In this document: positions 1 to 12,200 of the stretch, one piece after another
How positions within the stretch are numbered: the stretch's first letter is position 1
Layout: every line of letters starts with the position of its first letter
Assembly: GCA_013396995.1 (NCBI GenBank)
Contig: VWZP01001440.1
Span: forward strand, 4,365,151 to 4,429,150
From: Dicaeum eximium
Lineage: Eukaryota; Chordata; Aves; Passeriformes; Dicaeidae
Length of the DNA stretch: 64,000 nt
Direction: 5' to 3'
The notes under the pieces: model-generated
Database searches by the model: none
Told to the model about the DNA's origin: nothing
What the model saw: only the letters and a program-made list of their open reading frames with translations
Program-made: the position numbers and the translations under genes

Positions 1-1342
1 CTGGAGCAAATAGGGACTACTGATGTATCTGGGATGGTGGTTTGGAAGGTTCTGTCCTTCAACTCAGGACTGCTCATCTTGAAACCATCCCATGTGACTG
101 GGTTTTGGGAAAAGCCAGCAGAGGTGTGGTTTTCATGAAATACATCATCATCCTCCTCTGCTGGGACAGCAGGTTCATTCACAGCTTTGGTCTCTAAAGT
201 TTCTGGACAGACATTCTTACTGTTTTCCTTCTCCAGTGTCTGGTTTGCAGGCAGGCCCTTTTTCAAGCAATCTGCTGGCCCACTGCTGCTGTCAGATGAA
301 TTTCCCTCCTTACTTCTCATTTGCTTGAACTCCTCAAAGGTGGGTATGTAGAGCCTCCCCTTGCAGCGGCCTTTCTTGCTCTGTCCCAATGTGACTTTGC
401 CATCTGTTTCCCCACTGTACTGTTCTATGGTCTCTGCTGTTCTGCATTTGCTCAGCTCATGGCTTTCCCCAGCATGCTGAAGGGGCAAATTGGGGGAGCT
501 ATTCTGCCTTCGGAGTTGAAGCCTCCTCTGAGCTTCCTGCTTGATGTCTTCTGGACTGATGATCCTGTGTGCAAAGCACAGTCCCTGCCCCACTGTGAGG
601 CTGTGCCTGAGAGCAGTGTGTTCCACCAGAACCGTGCAGCAGCTCCCAGCACGGCCGTTCCTGCACTGCTGGCACACCCGGCATTCAAAGCACTCCTGGG
701 CCATCAGCTCAGGCAGGGCCACCTGTGGGCGCACTGGCTTACAGGGCTCTGCCACCTTACTGCTGTGCAGCCTCAGCTTCTCCTTCAGCTCTTTTCTGGC
801 ATCCCCGTGTAGGGCTCTCTCCTCTGCAGGAGGGAAGAGCCACTGAGGCACTCTGGCAAAGGGAGGGAGGAGCACATCTTGTGTGGATCGAGATGTCTGT
901 TTAGCACGGAGAGAAAGGTTCCTCAGAGAGTCTGATGCGCTGTGTACTGGGGCCACATCCACAGAGCCTTCTGTCCACTGACTGGTGCCTCTACAGCAGA
1001 AGATGATCTCATTATCCAGGCTTCGGCAGTGAGAATACAGCCCACAATCAGCAACTGTTGCCCAGTGTAGGTTTTCCACACTCCGATACATCCGTTTTTC
1101 CACAGGACTGGCCAAAGGTGCCTTGCCTGTCTGGCAGGCAAGAGTGTGGAAGTCCCCAGAAAAAATATGAGTGTCTAGGTTCTTTAGTGGATGCATGCTG
1201 CTAACTGAAAAATCCTTTAAGCCATGTTGTGCACAGAGCTGATTATTTTGGCAGCTCGAGATCACCCGGCAGTGTTCCTGTCTCTCATCAGCACTGATGT
1301 ATGTCATAGCAAATGCACATGGAGGCTCTAGGACAGTGGCGT
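1..1342 (-). CDS. Unrecognised gene, large third coding exon, open to the window edge
   Basis: The acceptor is a long C/T tract ending CCCCCTAG. From there the frame stays open for 1342 bases to position 1, giving residues 50-496, which is very unlikely by chance. The exon carries the cysteine cluster (plus-strand positions about 636-692), the RRQNSS motif (about 495-512) and a Ser/Asp/Glu-rich tail. The exon end is outside the window, so the total length is unknown. Confidence 0.85.
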
Positions 1343-3268
1343 CTAGGGGGAGAGGAGGGAGCTGGGGTGTCGCTTAGATGCCAGTCAATGTCCACAGACC
1401 ACAGACAGCAAAGTGTGCTGCTGGGCACTCACATAAGAGAGCTCTCACATGGGTGGAGTCGCCATGCGTAGAAGACCTGTGAATGGAAGGAAAGATGAGT
1501 TACTGAAGCAGCCTGGTGCTGACTCGCAGGATGCAGCAGCGGGTCTGCTTCCAGGGTACGCAGAATCCAACACCAGCAGCTTGGGCAGGAGCGGAGCAGC
1601 GTAACTGGGCGACGAGCCGTGGGGCTTGGGGCAGGGAAGCTTTTTCTTCTCCAGCCAAGCCAGCAGTGGCCTTACACTACCTGTCTAAATTTGGAGAAGT
1701 TCATCCTACCTACCCTCAGCAATTCCCTCGCAATAACATCGCTCAGCTCTAGAGACAAATACTCAGAAGTGCTTGCTGCAGGCTCAGCTTACTCACACGG
1801 CAGCACTAAGGAGACAGTTTACAAGAGATTTACAAGAGATGGTGAGGTTTACAAGAGATAGTGAGGTTCTTTCTCTCAAATGGGGTGCACACAAGAGTGT
1901 ATGAGTTAAGGGGAATACTAGGGCCAGGAAAGGATGATGTAACTGTGGTCTCCTTGAAGACTCAAGTAGCAAGGAAGAAGAAGAAGAAGAAGGCTGACAG
2001 GTGGTGGTTTTGTGCCTGAAAGTCACATTGCAGCCCCTTATTGCTCTGATTTACCCCTCACAAGGAAGATACATATGGGTTATTGACTGCATATGGTACC
2101 CATGCATTGCCAAGGCCTTTCCAGTGCAGAGACAAAGGTACCTTGCAGACTTTAACAAATGCACTCTCCTGATTCCTTAGCCACAGGCTCAAATGATCAT
2201 CCTCCCACAACAGCTCAGTGGAGGCCCCAAAAGAGAAAGCTGTGCTTTTCAAGGCTTCTGCTATGAGCTGTGTTCAGCACTCTAAGGCCCGGGGAATCTA
2301 AGTGACTGAATCACATGTTCACAGTGGATAATTAAATCCCTGAACTCCAGTTTGGGCCAGCAGGATGAAGGCTAAGTGGCTAAGTCCTTGCTGGAAGTGG
2401 ACATAGCCTCCTTATACTGAATGGAGAGAATCTAGATTTCTTTTAGGGATTTAGGCCTCATGGTCTTGCCAGCAGTCCCACAAGAGATCAGTGTCTCCTA
2501 CAGTCTTGTCCCTCCCTTCCTTGGCAATCAGAGGCAAAGGGAATGAGGGAGTGCCATAGGTAAAGGACAGTAAGACTGGGCAGGGATATGGGGTTAGCCT
2601 GAGATTCGTAAGGGCAAGATAGAGCTGGGATGGTGGGACATGAGTCTTTAATAATAATCCAGGCAAGAACCAACCATGTAGAACACACAGGAAGAGGTCT
2701 TGGTAAAGCAAGACAGAACCAGTAACAGCCCAGACTGTTCTGTAGTGCAGCTGGATTCCCCACACGTGGCCAACCATTCAGGCAGCACAGCCACCTTGAT
2801 CAGGAGGGGAATTAAGAGGTTTGTTACTCCCTGAAGGCTACGACACCGCAGGCACCTAGCCATGGATGCACCAACAGACATCCATCTGAGGGGAAGTCTG
2901 AGGTACTGCATTGCCTGGAAGACAATCTTGCAAACACACTATGAGCTTGATTCATCCCTTGCTTAGAGTGGCTCAAATTAGCATATTTTCCCCGCATTAA
3001 TGAAATTACATCTAATCTCATCCCAGAGAGGGAAGGCAGAACTGCTCCTGTGGTTCACCACTGAATGAGGAACATAATTTCCATCCTTCATAACTGCTAA
3101 AAATAAAAATTAAAACTAAGCTCTAAGTGTGGCTGTTTCCCAAGATGTCACAGGCACTTCTCACCCGGTCTTCTCATGGTGGGGCTGGAGTTCCCCCTCC
3201 TTCACGGCTCTGGAGGAGCCCACAGGTGACAGCAGAGAAACGTGAGGATCAGGACTTTCTGTGCTCAT
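1..3268 (-). CDS. Unrecognised protein-coding gene, 5' part (three coding exons, incomplete at the left edge)
   Basis: I do not recognise this protein. Three minus-strand exons (3283-3165, 1476-1433 and 1342 to the window edge) join in matching phases. Together they give 496 residues from an ATG at 3268-3266 without a stop. An in-frame TAA lies three bases before that ATG in the same exon, which supports it as the true start. The visible protein is polar and looks largely disordered. It has a cysteine cluster at residues 267-285 (C267, C270, C273, C276, C284, C285) that could bind zinc. It also has a basic RRQNSS stretch at residues 327-332 resembling a 14-3-3 or kinase site, a short IPTFEEF motif at residues 382-388, and an acidic run before the edge. 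No enzyme domain is visible. In human the gene downstream of IQCB1 on this strand is GOLGB1, but the sequence does not resemble giantin. The long open frame and consistent splicing make a real gene likely; its function is unknown. Confidence 0.8.
1433..1476 (-). CDS. Unrecognised gene, second coding exon (44 bp micro-exon)
   Basis: The acceptor is CCATTCACAG and the donor is TTAT|GTGAGT. The 44 bases complete the two-base overhang of the previous exon and leave one base (T) for the next, giving TAC (Tyr50) across the junction. An alternative donor (CCCAT|GTGAGA) 16 bases earlier breaks the phase with the third exon, which favours the GTGAGT site. Confidence 0.72.
1818..1866. repeat. 19-bp tandem repeat with unit TTTACAAGAGATGGTGAGG
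   Basis: Two 19-bp units (1829-1847 and 1848-1866, one mismatch) follow a partial copy of the first 12 bases at 1818-1829. The block lies in the intron between the first two coding exons of the left-hand gene. Confidence 0.85.
1973..1993. repeat. (GAA)n microsatellite
   Basis: A short GAA/AAG run of about seven triplets lies in the same intron. It reads as poly-Ser or poly-Lys in spurious frames. Confidence 0.85.
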
Positions 3269-3283
3269 AGGTTATAACATAAT
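3165..3283 (-). CDS. Unrecognised gene, first coding exon
   Basis: The acceptor is a pyrimidine tract ending TTGACAG and the donor is GG|GTGAGA. Coding begins at 3268 after 15 bases of 5' UTR and gives residues 1-34 plus two bases of codon 35. The reading starts MSTESPDPHV. All three frames entering this exon hit a stop or the start region, so any exon upstream should be non-coding. The UTR also holds a minimal upstream ORF, ATG-TTA-TAA, ending three bases before the start. Confidence 0.75.
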
Positions 3284-6200
3284 CTGTCAAGAAAGAAAGA
3301 ATTATATGATGTGAAAACCAGTCACTGAGCAGAGAGCATGGCTCCTGGTAGTGCCAAAGGGTTCCTGTGAGAAAGTGCTGTTAATGAAGAATGCCATGCA
3401 CTGTCAGGTTGGTTTGTGATCAGGTCACAGCCACAGGACTAAAATCCACCATGTACTTTCAGCACTATGCTTTCAGAACAAGAAGAAAGAGAAAACAACC
3501 CTTGCTGCAGTGAGAGCAGAGAATAAAGCTGCCCTTGCTCAAGGCAGGGAGTTACACAGAGTAAGGCCTGAAGAGAAAGCGAGGCCCATGTGAGGCAGGA
3601 CCCTGGGCTGGACACTGGCTGGGCAGGCTCTCCATGTGTGCATGGGACAGCAAGGGGGCCAGAGAAGAAACTGCACAGGCAGGAGCAGAAGCAGCCAGGA
3701 GAAGAGCAAGGAAGCAGAGGCACAGAAACAACAGGGTGGGATCTGTCTGTGGGTGCTCCATTCACCAAAATATGGGCAGCATTGAGAAGACAATTGATTT
3801 TTGCCCTCATGATTCTCTTTGGGTGGAAGTTCACTGTCAGGGCTCATAGAGCTGACCCCTCTGTGGGCTGAAGGTCAGCCACAGTGACACCAGTCACAGG
3901 AAGTCAGGGGCCACTCTGTCCCTGCCTATTCAAGTGCACAGCACAGGCCATGCATGGGGGGTTTATATCCCTCCATTTCTCAGGGGAATGCCTCAAACCC
4001 TCCAGCAGGTAAGGGTAAGGGTACCCCTCTGCACTGCAGAACAGCACAGGCCCATTTCCCCAGCAGCCATGGAAGGTGCCAGTGCTCTCAAGCACTGCCA
4101 GGCAGCAGGGACCTGCTGCTGCTTTGTCAGGCCAAGATTTTCCAGAAAAGGTCCATAGGATGGCAAAAGTCACTTTCAGGGAAGGAGCAGCTGGAAGAAA
4201 CCTCCTGTGGGCACAGTGGGGCAGGCAGAGTGAGGGACAGAGAGTGGGAGCCAGAGGCAGGTTTGCAAAGCAGAGGAGCCAGAGAAGACAGAGAACAGCC
4301 AGAGCTGGCTCTGAGACAGCAGGGGACAGAGACTTTCCAGAGGAGGCTGCACAAAGCTTGCTGACGTGTAGGCAAAACCCAAAATTTACTGGAAAGATGG
4401 GAAATTACAGAAAAGTGGGAATTTTGTTTCCAAATAATTTATTTTAATATTTGTTCCCCATCAGGGGTGAATTTTCATTCTCTGAACAATTATTTTTTTG
4501 GTTTAAACACTTCTGACACAGGAAGTCCCTCTGATACTTCCAGGAGAGCTCAGAGCAAAGGTGGATGTAGCACTGGCTCAGAGCACATGGATGTGGCTCA
4601 CAGGTGGATGGGCAAGGGGGCTACTGCCCTGGCTAGAGTGAAAGGGAGCCTCAGAAATCAGTGAGTTCTGTTGCCCCAAACACCTCCAGGGCAGCTGTGG
4701 AGATCTCGTAACAGCCAGCACAGGCAGCAGCACCTTTCTTCCCTGTCACTGCACTCTCGGAAGAACCATTTCCTTCCAGCTGAACTCTTGTGATCTTGCC
4801 CATTCCTCCATGTCACGGCCCTGAGGGATGTGCACAGCATGTCAGGCAGCTAAGCTTAATTTCACTGAGCACCCAAGGCAGCTGCTGCCCGAGTCATGAC
4901 CTGGACAGGGGACTGGCTGAGGCACAGCCTCCTTCTCCTGCTGCTCAGGGATGCCTGGAGCACGAGAAAAGCAGTGGTCTCTCTAAAACACCAGGTAATT
5001 TGTCCCTGGCTTATAACCAGGAAACACTGAGTGTTTCTCCCTCCTTCCCCTGTTCTTGTGCTCCATGGCACACAGCAACTGCATCGTAGTTTCAGCTCAG
5101 ATGCCTGCATTTGTCAGGTCATTGACACCTCATGATATAAAACATGTGCCTAAACGCTCAGCTCCCAAGTAACATGGCCACAAGCCTCCTGTAGGCAGTC
5201 TGCTGGAGGAGAGCACAAGATGGAGACAGAAAAAAGCCCAAAACAAGTTAATATGCTTCTGGTTGATAAGTTAGAGATGACCTTTGAGCACATTCTTGCA
5301 GGCCCATGGTACATACAGAGTATTTAGCTGCAGTCTTATGTGGTCACCAACAAAGAGACATTGGGAACCACAGCAACTTGAGAGTTTGTCCTCCCACCAT
5401 CTCAGAGCTGTGAGTACATGCTATAGCTACAGCAGGTAATTCCAGGTATTGACTAGCAAAGGTCAGTGAAGTCTGAGGCAATGGAAGGAAGGAAGAAAAT
5501 GCTGATTTTTTACATGGTGACTCAACTCTGGGTCCTAATTTTCCCTCTCCTAAAGGTACACAGCAGCCCTAATGTAATCTCTGCTCTCCCCCAGTTAGTC
5601 CAAGCACTGAACTGCCCATTCTTTGTCACTCCCCAGTGTGTGTGAGCACTGTGGATTGATGCCACGCTCCTTTGTTGATCCTCCTGGGTACTTCCAGGCA
5701 GTCCTGTCCATACTTACCCCAAGCTCAGGCTTTATTCTAGACCAGCAATCCTCCAGGGCAATGGTTAATTATTCCAGGCCAAATAGCAAAGCAGAGTTTA
5801 GTCTTTGCTGCTGCTGCAGCACATCATTGCTCCTCAATCACTTTGTTTCTGAAACATTTGCCTGCTCCCTGGCTCAAGGACTGAAAAGTTTCTAGTGGTT
5901 ATAAGCCTCATGCCTTAAGTGAGCAAAAGACTAAGGGCAATGTGTGCTCAGCTTATTTTCTACCATGTGATTCTGTTTAATCAACTTCTCCACTACTCTG
6001 ATAAGTGCCTGCTTGGAGACTTGCCATTAACCTTAATTTTCCTGTAAAATCCCCCCAAGAACTTTCTTCTCAAGGATTAAAGCTTGAAGGATAAATTATT
6101 TCTTCCCAAACACATCAGAACCGTTATGCCTGGCTGACCTTCCCAGCAAAGCACGAGACAAAGTGTCAGGAGGATGAAGCAGGCAAGCACAGGATAAATA

Positions 6201-9200
6201 GCTCATTGCTGATGAAAAACACTGTGGAGAAAACCAGACATGTTCAAGGACTCCAGGAATATCAGGACAAGGGATCACACAGCCTCACAAGGCCTCAGGA
6301 AAAGAGGCCACCAAATCTGGCAGGGCTGAGTAAGTTTCCCGGTGCTGCTTTGCGGAGTTCACTTCAGCAAGATTTACTCTACAGACTTATCAAACATGGA
6401 CATTTGTTCCATGAAATGGTGGAGAGCAGCTTGCTATTGTCTGGCATCTCCTGCTTGACCAGAGACACCAAGTGAGACTGGTACATTTTCCGCTTTTCAT
6501 ATTTACAACATTTCAGTCACAAGCAGATGAGCTTCTGAGTCACGGCCATCACACCAAACTCCTGCTTCCAAGGGAGGGGAATAACTGCAGATCCTTACTC
6601 CATCTTGAAATAAGAGATTACACTAACCTTCAAGTTTCATTCTAATGTCTCTGCATTAGGCTTTGCAAATTACAGCACTGAATAGAGGTTGGTTTACTCT
6701 GGACTACAATCTCCCTTTTATTTCAGAGATCCAGCCAGCTAGAGGGGTGTGAACAGCACATTTCAAAGAGCTATATAAATTATTTTAGCAAGCTATTTTA
6801 CTGCTGTCTGATACAGCAAACCTCATGGTCACAGCATGATCTGCTTACTGACACGTCATGCACATCACTTCAGCTGCTTAGCAGAACACCAGCAGTCTCA
6901 AGGGAAAGAATGCCAGATGTTTTGGTTTTTTTCCTATTAAAGGTTAACAAGAAAAAGAAAGGTGCCTTGGCTGTATTTGCTTTCTTAGCTGTTCTCTTAA
7001 CCAGTGCTGTGCTGCAGAAACTGGTTGACGAAGATAAGGTGACTGTAGTTAAATTTCTTGGTTTGTTTTTTTTTTTTTTCCTGTTGTAGCAGCTGAAACA
7101 GGAACACAGCTTATATAGTGTCTGTTAATTGCAGCAGGAGAAGTACAGCCAAAGTAGTTCTCTAAACCAGTACAATTTCCTGGGTTTCTTTTTCCTCCTT
7201 CCTAGGGTAAACATCCCACCATAACTTTCCCTGAGTTTACAGAAGTATCACTGCTTTCATTGTCCTCTGCATGGCATAAATCAGGATTGCTAACAAGAGG
7301 AACAACTGCCAGATTGATTTAAAAACCAGGTAATAATAGGAAAACAATAACCTTTATAGTCTGCTCACTGATTTAGTCCCTGTGTTCTCAACTTAAGCAG
7401 AAGCAAGAACCACAAAGTCTCAGAGACAGCCTGGCACTGGGAACTCCCGAAGACACAGGACAGCCCAGGGTCAAGAGGGTGGTGAGAGCACAGGCAATGG
7501 CATTAAATTCTGCTGTGTTATGAGCTGCTTGTTTCATCATGTGATATTGTCTAGCCATTTTCCTCCTTTCACATCTCTTTTCCTAATCCCTGCTTCTCCA
7601 AGTCTTCCTCCATCCCACTGCATTCAACACAACAACTTGTCCAGAAAAACTGGTCTTGACCACAGTCGGGGCTGGCTGGTCAGAGCAGCCCAAAGGGCAC
7701 ACGTGTGCCAGCCAGATGTGTCACAGAAGGATCTGTCCACAGTATCTGCTGATCAACACAGGAACATCTTACTATGGATCAGCTCAGTTCCAACAGGGAG
7801 AGTGTAGGAATCACCATAACTTCATGTGAGTTTCTATTTGGGCCAGATTGGCTCTGAAATAGTCTCAAGGTAGTGGAAAAGCTACTCTCAACATTTTATC
7901 GACTCACTTAAGCATTCTTGGCTCCTTTTCTGTAGGATTTTTAAGCTGTTTGGGAACTATTTTTATTGACATAAAAGGCTTCACCTGAGAAGCCCTACTG
8001 CTCCACACGCCTGTGCACTTGGCAGCAGTGCCTTTGACGAATTTTTCTGGCTGCTCTCTTAGTCCGAGCAGCTTCTCCTTCTTGAATCCTATCATGGTTT
8101 TCCCCTTGTTCCTCTTTCAAAAAGGCTATGATGAGATGATGCTTTCAGCCTACCTCCACGGGCATTCCAGCACACTGATTTCAGGCAGCATACTTGCAAG
8201 GTGACTTGTGCTCCCTCTTGATTCCCTGCTTTGGGAAAGGGTACCTCCTTTTGTCTCACCAATGCACCATTCAATCTCTTATGTATGGAGCAATATTGCT
8301 CCAACAGTCCTGCTGATGATGCAGCAGAGGGACTGGAGCTTCAGAGGATTGACATTCATCTTGCAGCAAAGGAAGGCTGGGTAGGTTGATTTTGTAGCAA
8401 ATGCTCCTGGAGACACCAGTCTGACATCCTCATCAAGTGTCCCACCTGGAGTTGCTTGTCATCATCAGCTGTGAAGCATCCCAAGAGATGGCAGCACCCA
8501 CCATCTGCCAAGCTTTCAGTGACTCAACACCCTGGTTGATCACAAAGCTCCTTTGGATGACTCCCTTTCAGGAGGAAGCAAGTGCCATTTGCGATGAAGT
8601 CCTCTTGTGGGAAGATCACCCACAGCACCTATGAACCTGCAGGGTGCATCTGATTGACAGATACTGCCCTTGTCTGTAATGCTGTGAGCCACTCTGCTCC
8701 CCTCTTACAGCTGGAGAAGGAGTACATGGGGTTATAACCAAGCAGGGACAATGCTCAGGCTTGAGTTAGCTGATGTTCAGGATCCAGGTGGTTTCCCCTG
8801 ACCTGTGCAGACACCATGAACCAAGCATTACCAGGCCTTTGGCTCAGTCAGAGCAGATCTTGCCCACCACCCACCTTTGTCTTGACAAACACACACTTCA
8901 TTCACTATTGGCCTTACGAGGAACAGACATGATCTGAGCACAGGCTCTGACCTTGCTCCATACCTGGCAAAGACACACACAGTTCTCAGAGGCAAACCTG
9001 AGCCAGGAAAACCTACCCATCCCCCTGTGAGATCTGGGAATTATAAAGCCATATGTCAGCTCCCTTTACAACCTGGCACCTCCGCTTCTCCTTCAAATTC
9101 CCACTCTGCATAGGTATAACATCAGCACTAACTGCAGAAAATGGTTACAATATGGCTACCAGTGCATTTGTTATTTCTTGGGAAGCAGGGACAGGAAAAG

Positions 9201-12200
9201 GTTAAGGCTGTGACTTGAAGCTCAGTCCCAGCAAAGGGTCCAGCATCAATTGTGACTTGCCAGTGCCAGCTCCAGACTGCTCTCCTCCGGCTCCCTGCCA
9301 GAGGCGTGCCCCAGCCCAGCCCTGATACGCCCAGTCAATGACTCACACGCCTTTGTGAGGCAGCCCAGTACTGCCAGCCCAGTGCTCTGTCTCCAGCTGT
9401 GGTCAGCAGCACATCCTTTTGGAAAGAGCAACACAGATGGAGCATGTCTGCAGCTGAAAAATGATGAGGTGGGGAACTACACCTCAGATCATCTAAAACT
9501 GTCTTGATCCTCTCTGCATGTGTTTGAGGAAGGCAGAAGGGATAGCGCAGAAAAAGCAGGGCACAATGGGTCAGTTGAGTATGAGAACTGACAGGGAGAA
9601 GTAAATCAAGCCAGTAGCAGGAAAGGGTTGGCTGCTCCCTTCCCCTGGCAGCATGTGAGGAGGATCAACAGAGCCTTCACCTAGGCAGAATGTTGTCATC
9701 TTTTGTGCACTGAAGACCAACATTTCAACTCACAATTTTAATTCACTTTCTGGCAAGAAAGAGGTAAAAAGCCAAGTCACACTTAATGGGAAAAATAAAA
9801 TCAAGTCCTTTTTTAATATTGTCATTTAACTCAAGATTTAATCTCATGATTTGCAGGGCCTGAGTCATGATGCTGGATTTCTTTCAGGGTGGAAATACCC
9901 CTGGCTGAACTAGCAATACAAGACCATCAGGGCACACAGAAACAGCACTTCCCACGCCCTATTACATTGCTTCCACCAGTCCCAGAAGGACAACAGAAAA
10001 CCAGTCCTATGCAGCTGGCTCCCTTAGGGTGGCTGAAGGTATTCCTTCTTCTCTGTTCTACGATTGTCCTGAGAGTCTCAGCCTAATCCTTAAAATGCAT
10101 AGGACACAGGGTGCATAATCACACCCTAATTCTAAGAATAAGGGTTATGTCAAAAGTTCCTACTCCCTTCCTTGTACTAGGAAAATGTTTTTTGCAGCAC
10201 AGCCACAAATGTTAAACTTTGAGTGCACTAGTGGCTCACTGCATCAGTCTTTCCAACCAGGCAATATGAACCTTGGCTTCCATCTCACTATTGAGGAAAG
10301 AAGAAGCCCTACAACTTAATTCTGTTCATCTCAGCTTCTTAACTTTGCATTGGAAGCCACTCCAGCACTCCCCAAAGCTCAGGGTAGGTGGATGAGCAGA
10401 GCTCTTCCATGCCAGCACATGTGAGATCAGAAAGAGATCCTGGGGGAGGAAGGAATTGTTGAGGACGGTGAGGAACACGTATGATCTCATCCTACACCTT
10501 GCTTGGTTACATCCCAAAGCTGTCAGGCACTGTGTCATGCTGCTGGCAGAGGCAGGTCTGCCATGAGGAAATGTGGATGACAGCAGCGCCAGTAGTCCTG
10601 GCCGGGCGTGGATGGCCATGGGCAGTAACACTTGTTCCTTTGGCTCTGCAGGCACTTGGCAGAGCTTCTACAGAAAAGCAGGCAGGACTGTGCCTGCCAC
10701 CTGTCTCAGCTGAGGGATGTATCCTCAGAAGGTCCAGCACTGCATGTTGCTCACTACGAGGCAGTGGGAGTCCTGACAGGGAGCTGGTGCAGCTGGCCAG
10801 GCTCCGCCTCTGCATCACTCCCAAGCAACATCACAAGCTCTTCCCTACCTACCAAAGAAAATTTATTTTCTTCTTTTGCACAGATTTTCAACTCCTCCCA
10901 CGGGCCTCTCTAAACAACTCCCCCCTTTTCAGATGCTGATGCTTTTCAGCTGATTAAACTGTGGACCAGACCATGAGCTGGGTGTAAATCAGTATTGCTT
11001 GTCAATGCTAATTTACACCTGCTGAGAATTTCCCTTCCTTCACCATTTAGCAGAATTATATGACATGTCTTTTATCTCTTCTCACAGTTTAGCCTGCCAT
11101 TCCCCTTTCCTGGCCCCCAAGCCTCCCGCTTTGCTCTGAACTCCCTGGAGTTTACAGGATAAGTTGCTTATTTGCAATGTAAAGCGTCTCTCAGAACCAC
11201 AGCCCCGTGCAAACAAACCCAAGAGGGGCACATTTATCCCTACTTGTGCAACAAATCCAGCCCCATCTTTTCCTGGCAGCAGTTCCCTAAGCACACACTG
11301 CACAGAACTTGCTAAGGGAAGAAATATGTCCCTTATTACCATTACACAATGCAGGGCTTCTCTGGGGAGATGCAGAGGATGGAGAATGAAAGGATTGATT
11401 CCACAGAGACCCTGAGCTCTTTCCTTTCTCATTGAAACTGATGATTATGGCTTACCACCCAGACCAGCACCCTGTAGATTCTGACTGTCAATAGGCAGGA
11501 TACCATTAATGACTTCTTGTTGCTATGGTGATATTGATGGATACTCAGTGGTGTTGGTGGGAATCCTGCGAAAGCTAGCAAAAGAAAAAAAAAAAAAACC
11601 CACAAAAACCCAAAAAGGGGGTCAACAAAAATGAGAGTTTTCCCATAAATGGGTAGTTATGTGACATAATTGATGGATTCAGTGGCACTTCACACCTCTT
11701 GCCTCCTCCTGCCTCTTATAAGAACAGCACGGTGTTCTCCAGAGCCAGCACAAACACTCCTGCTTGCAGCAGGGCTCTGCTGCAGAGATGCAGTGCTGCA
11801 AGTGGATTTCATTACTAGGCATTACTTTTGCAGCTTCACCCTGGCAATCCATTTCACATACAGAGTAAAAATCTTGGCTCCAGTGAAATCACTTGGACCT
11901 GTGCCAGTGGGCACAGAGCCAGGATTCCCCCCAGCTCTCAGGATGCCTTATTGCAAGTGACAACTTCATTCAGCTGCCTCGATAGCCACTGGGAACCCCC
12001 TGCCTCTCCAGAGCTGTTTCAAGCATGGAAAAGCCACTGTTGCAGTTTCTTGCTCTGTTTCGCTGAGGCTTAGTGCTGTGCTCTCTTTGAAGATGGTGTC
12101 ATGGGCTTCCTCTTGGCTTCCTACTTTGCAGTGTGCAGTTCAGAGCAACCTTTCACCTTTTATCCCAACCAAATGACCACTGGAAATGACAAGCTGGGCT

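Noticed and set aside
321..812. 163-residue plus-strand open frame
   Set aside because: It lies antisense to the large exon of the left-hand gene. The minus-strand frame is far longer and is joined by phased introns.
3439..4447. Cluster of overlapping 70-136 residue frames on both strands
   Set aside because: They overlap each other on opposite strands, are low in complexity, lack phased splice partners and match no family I know.
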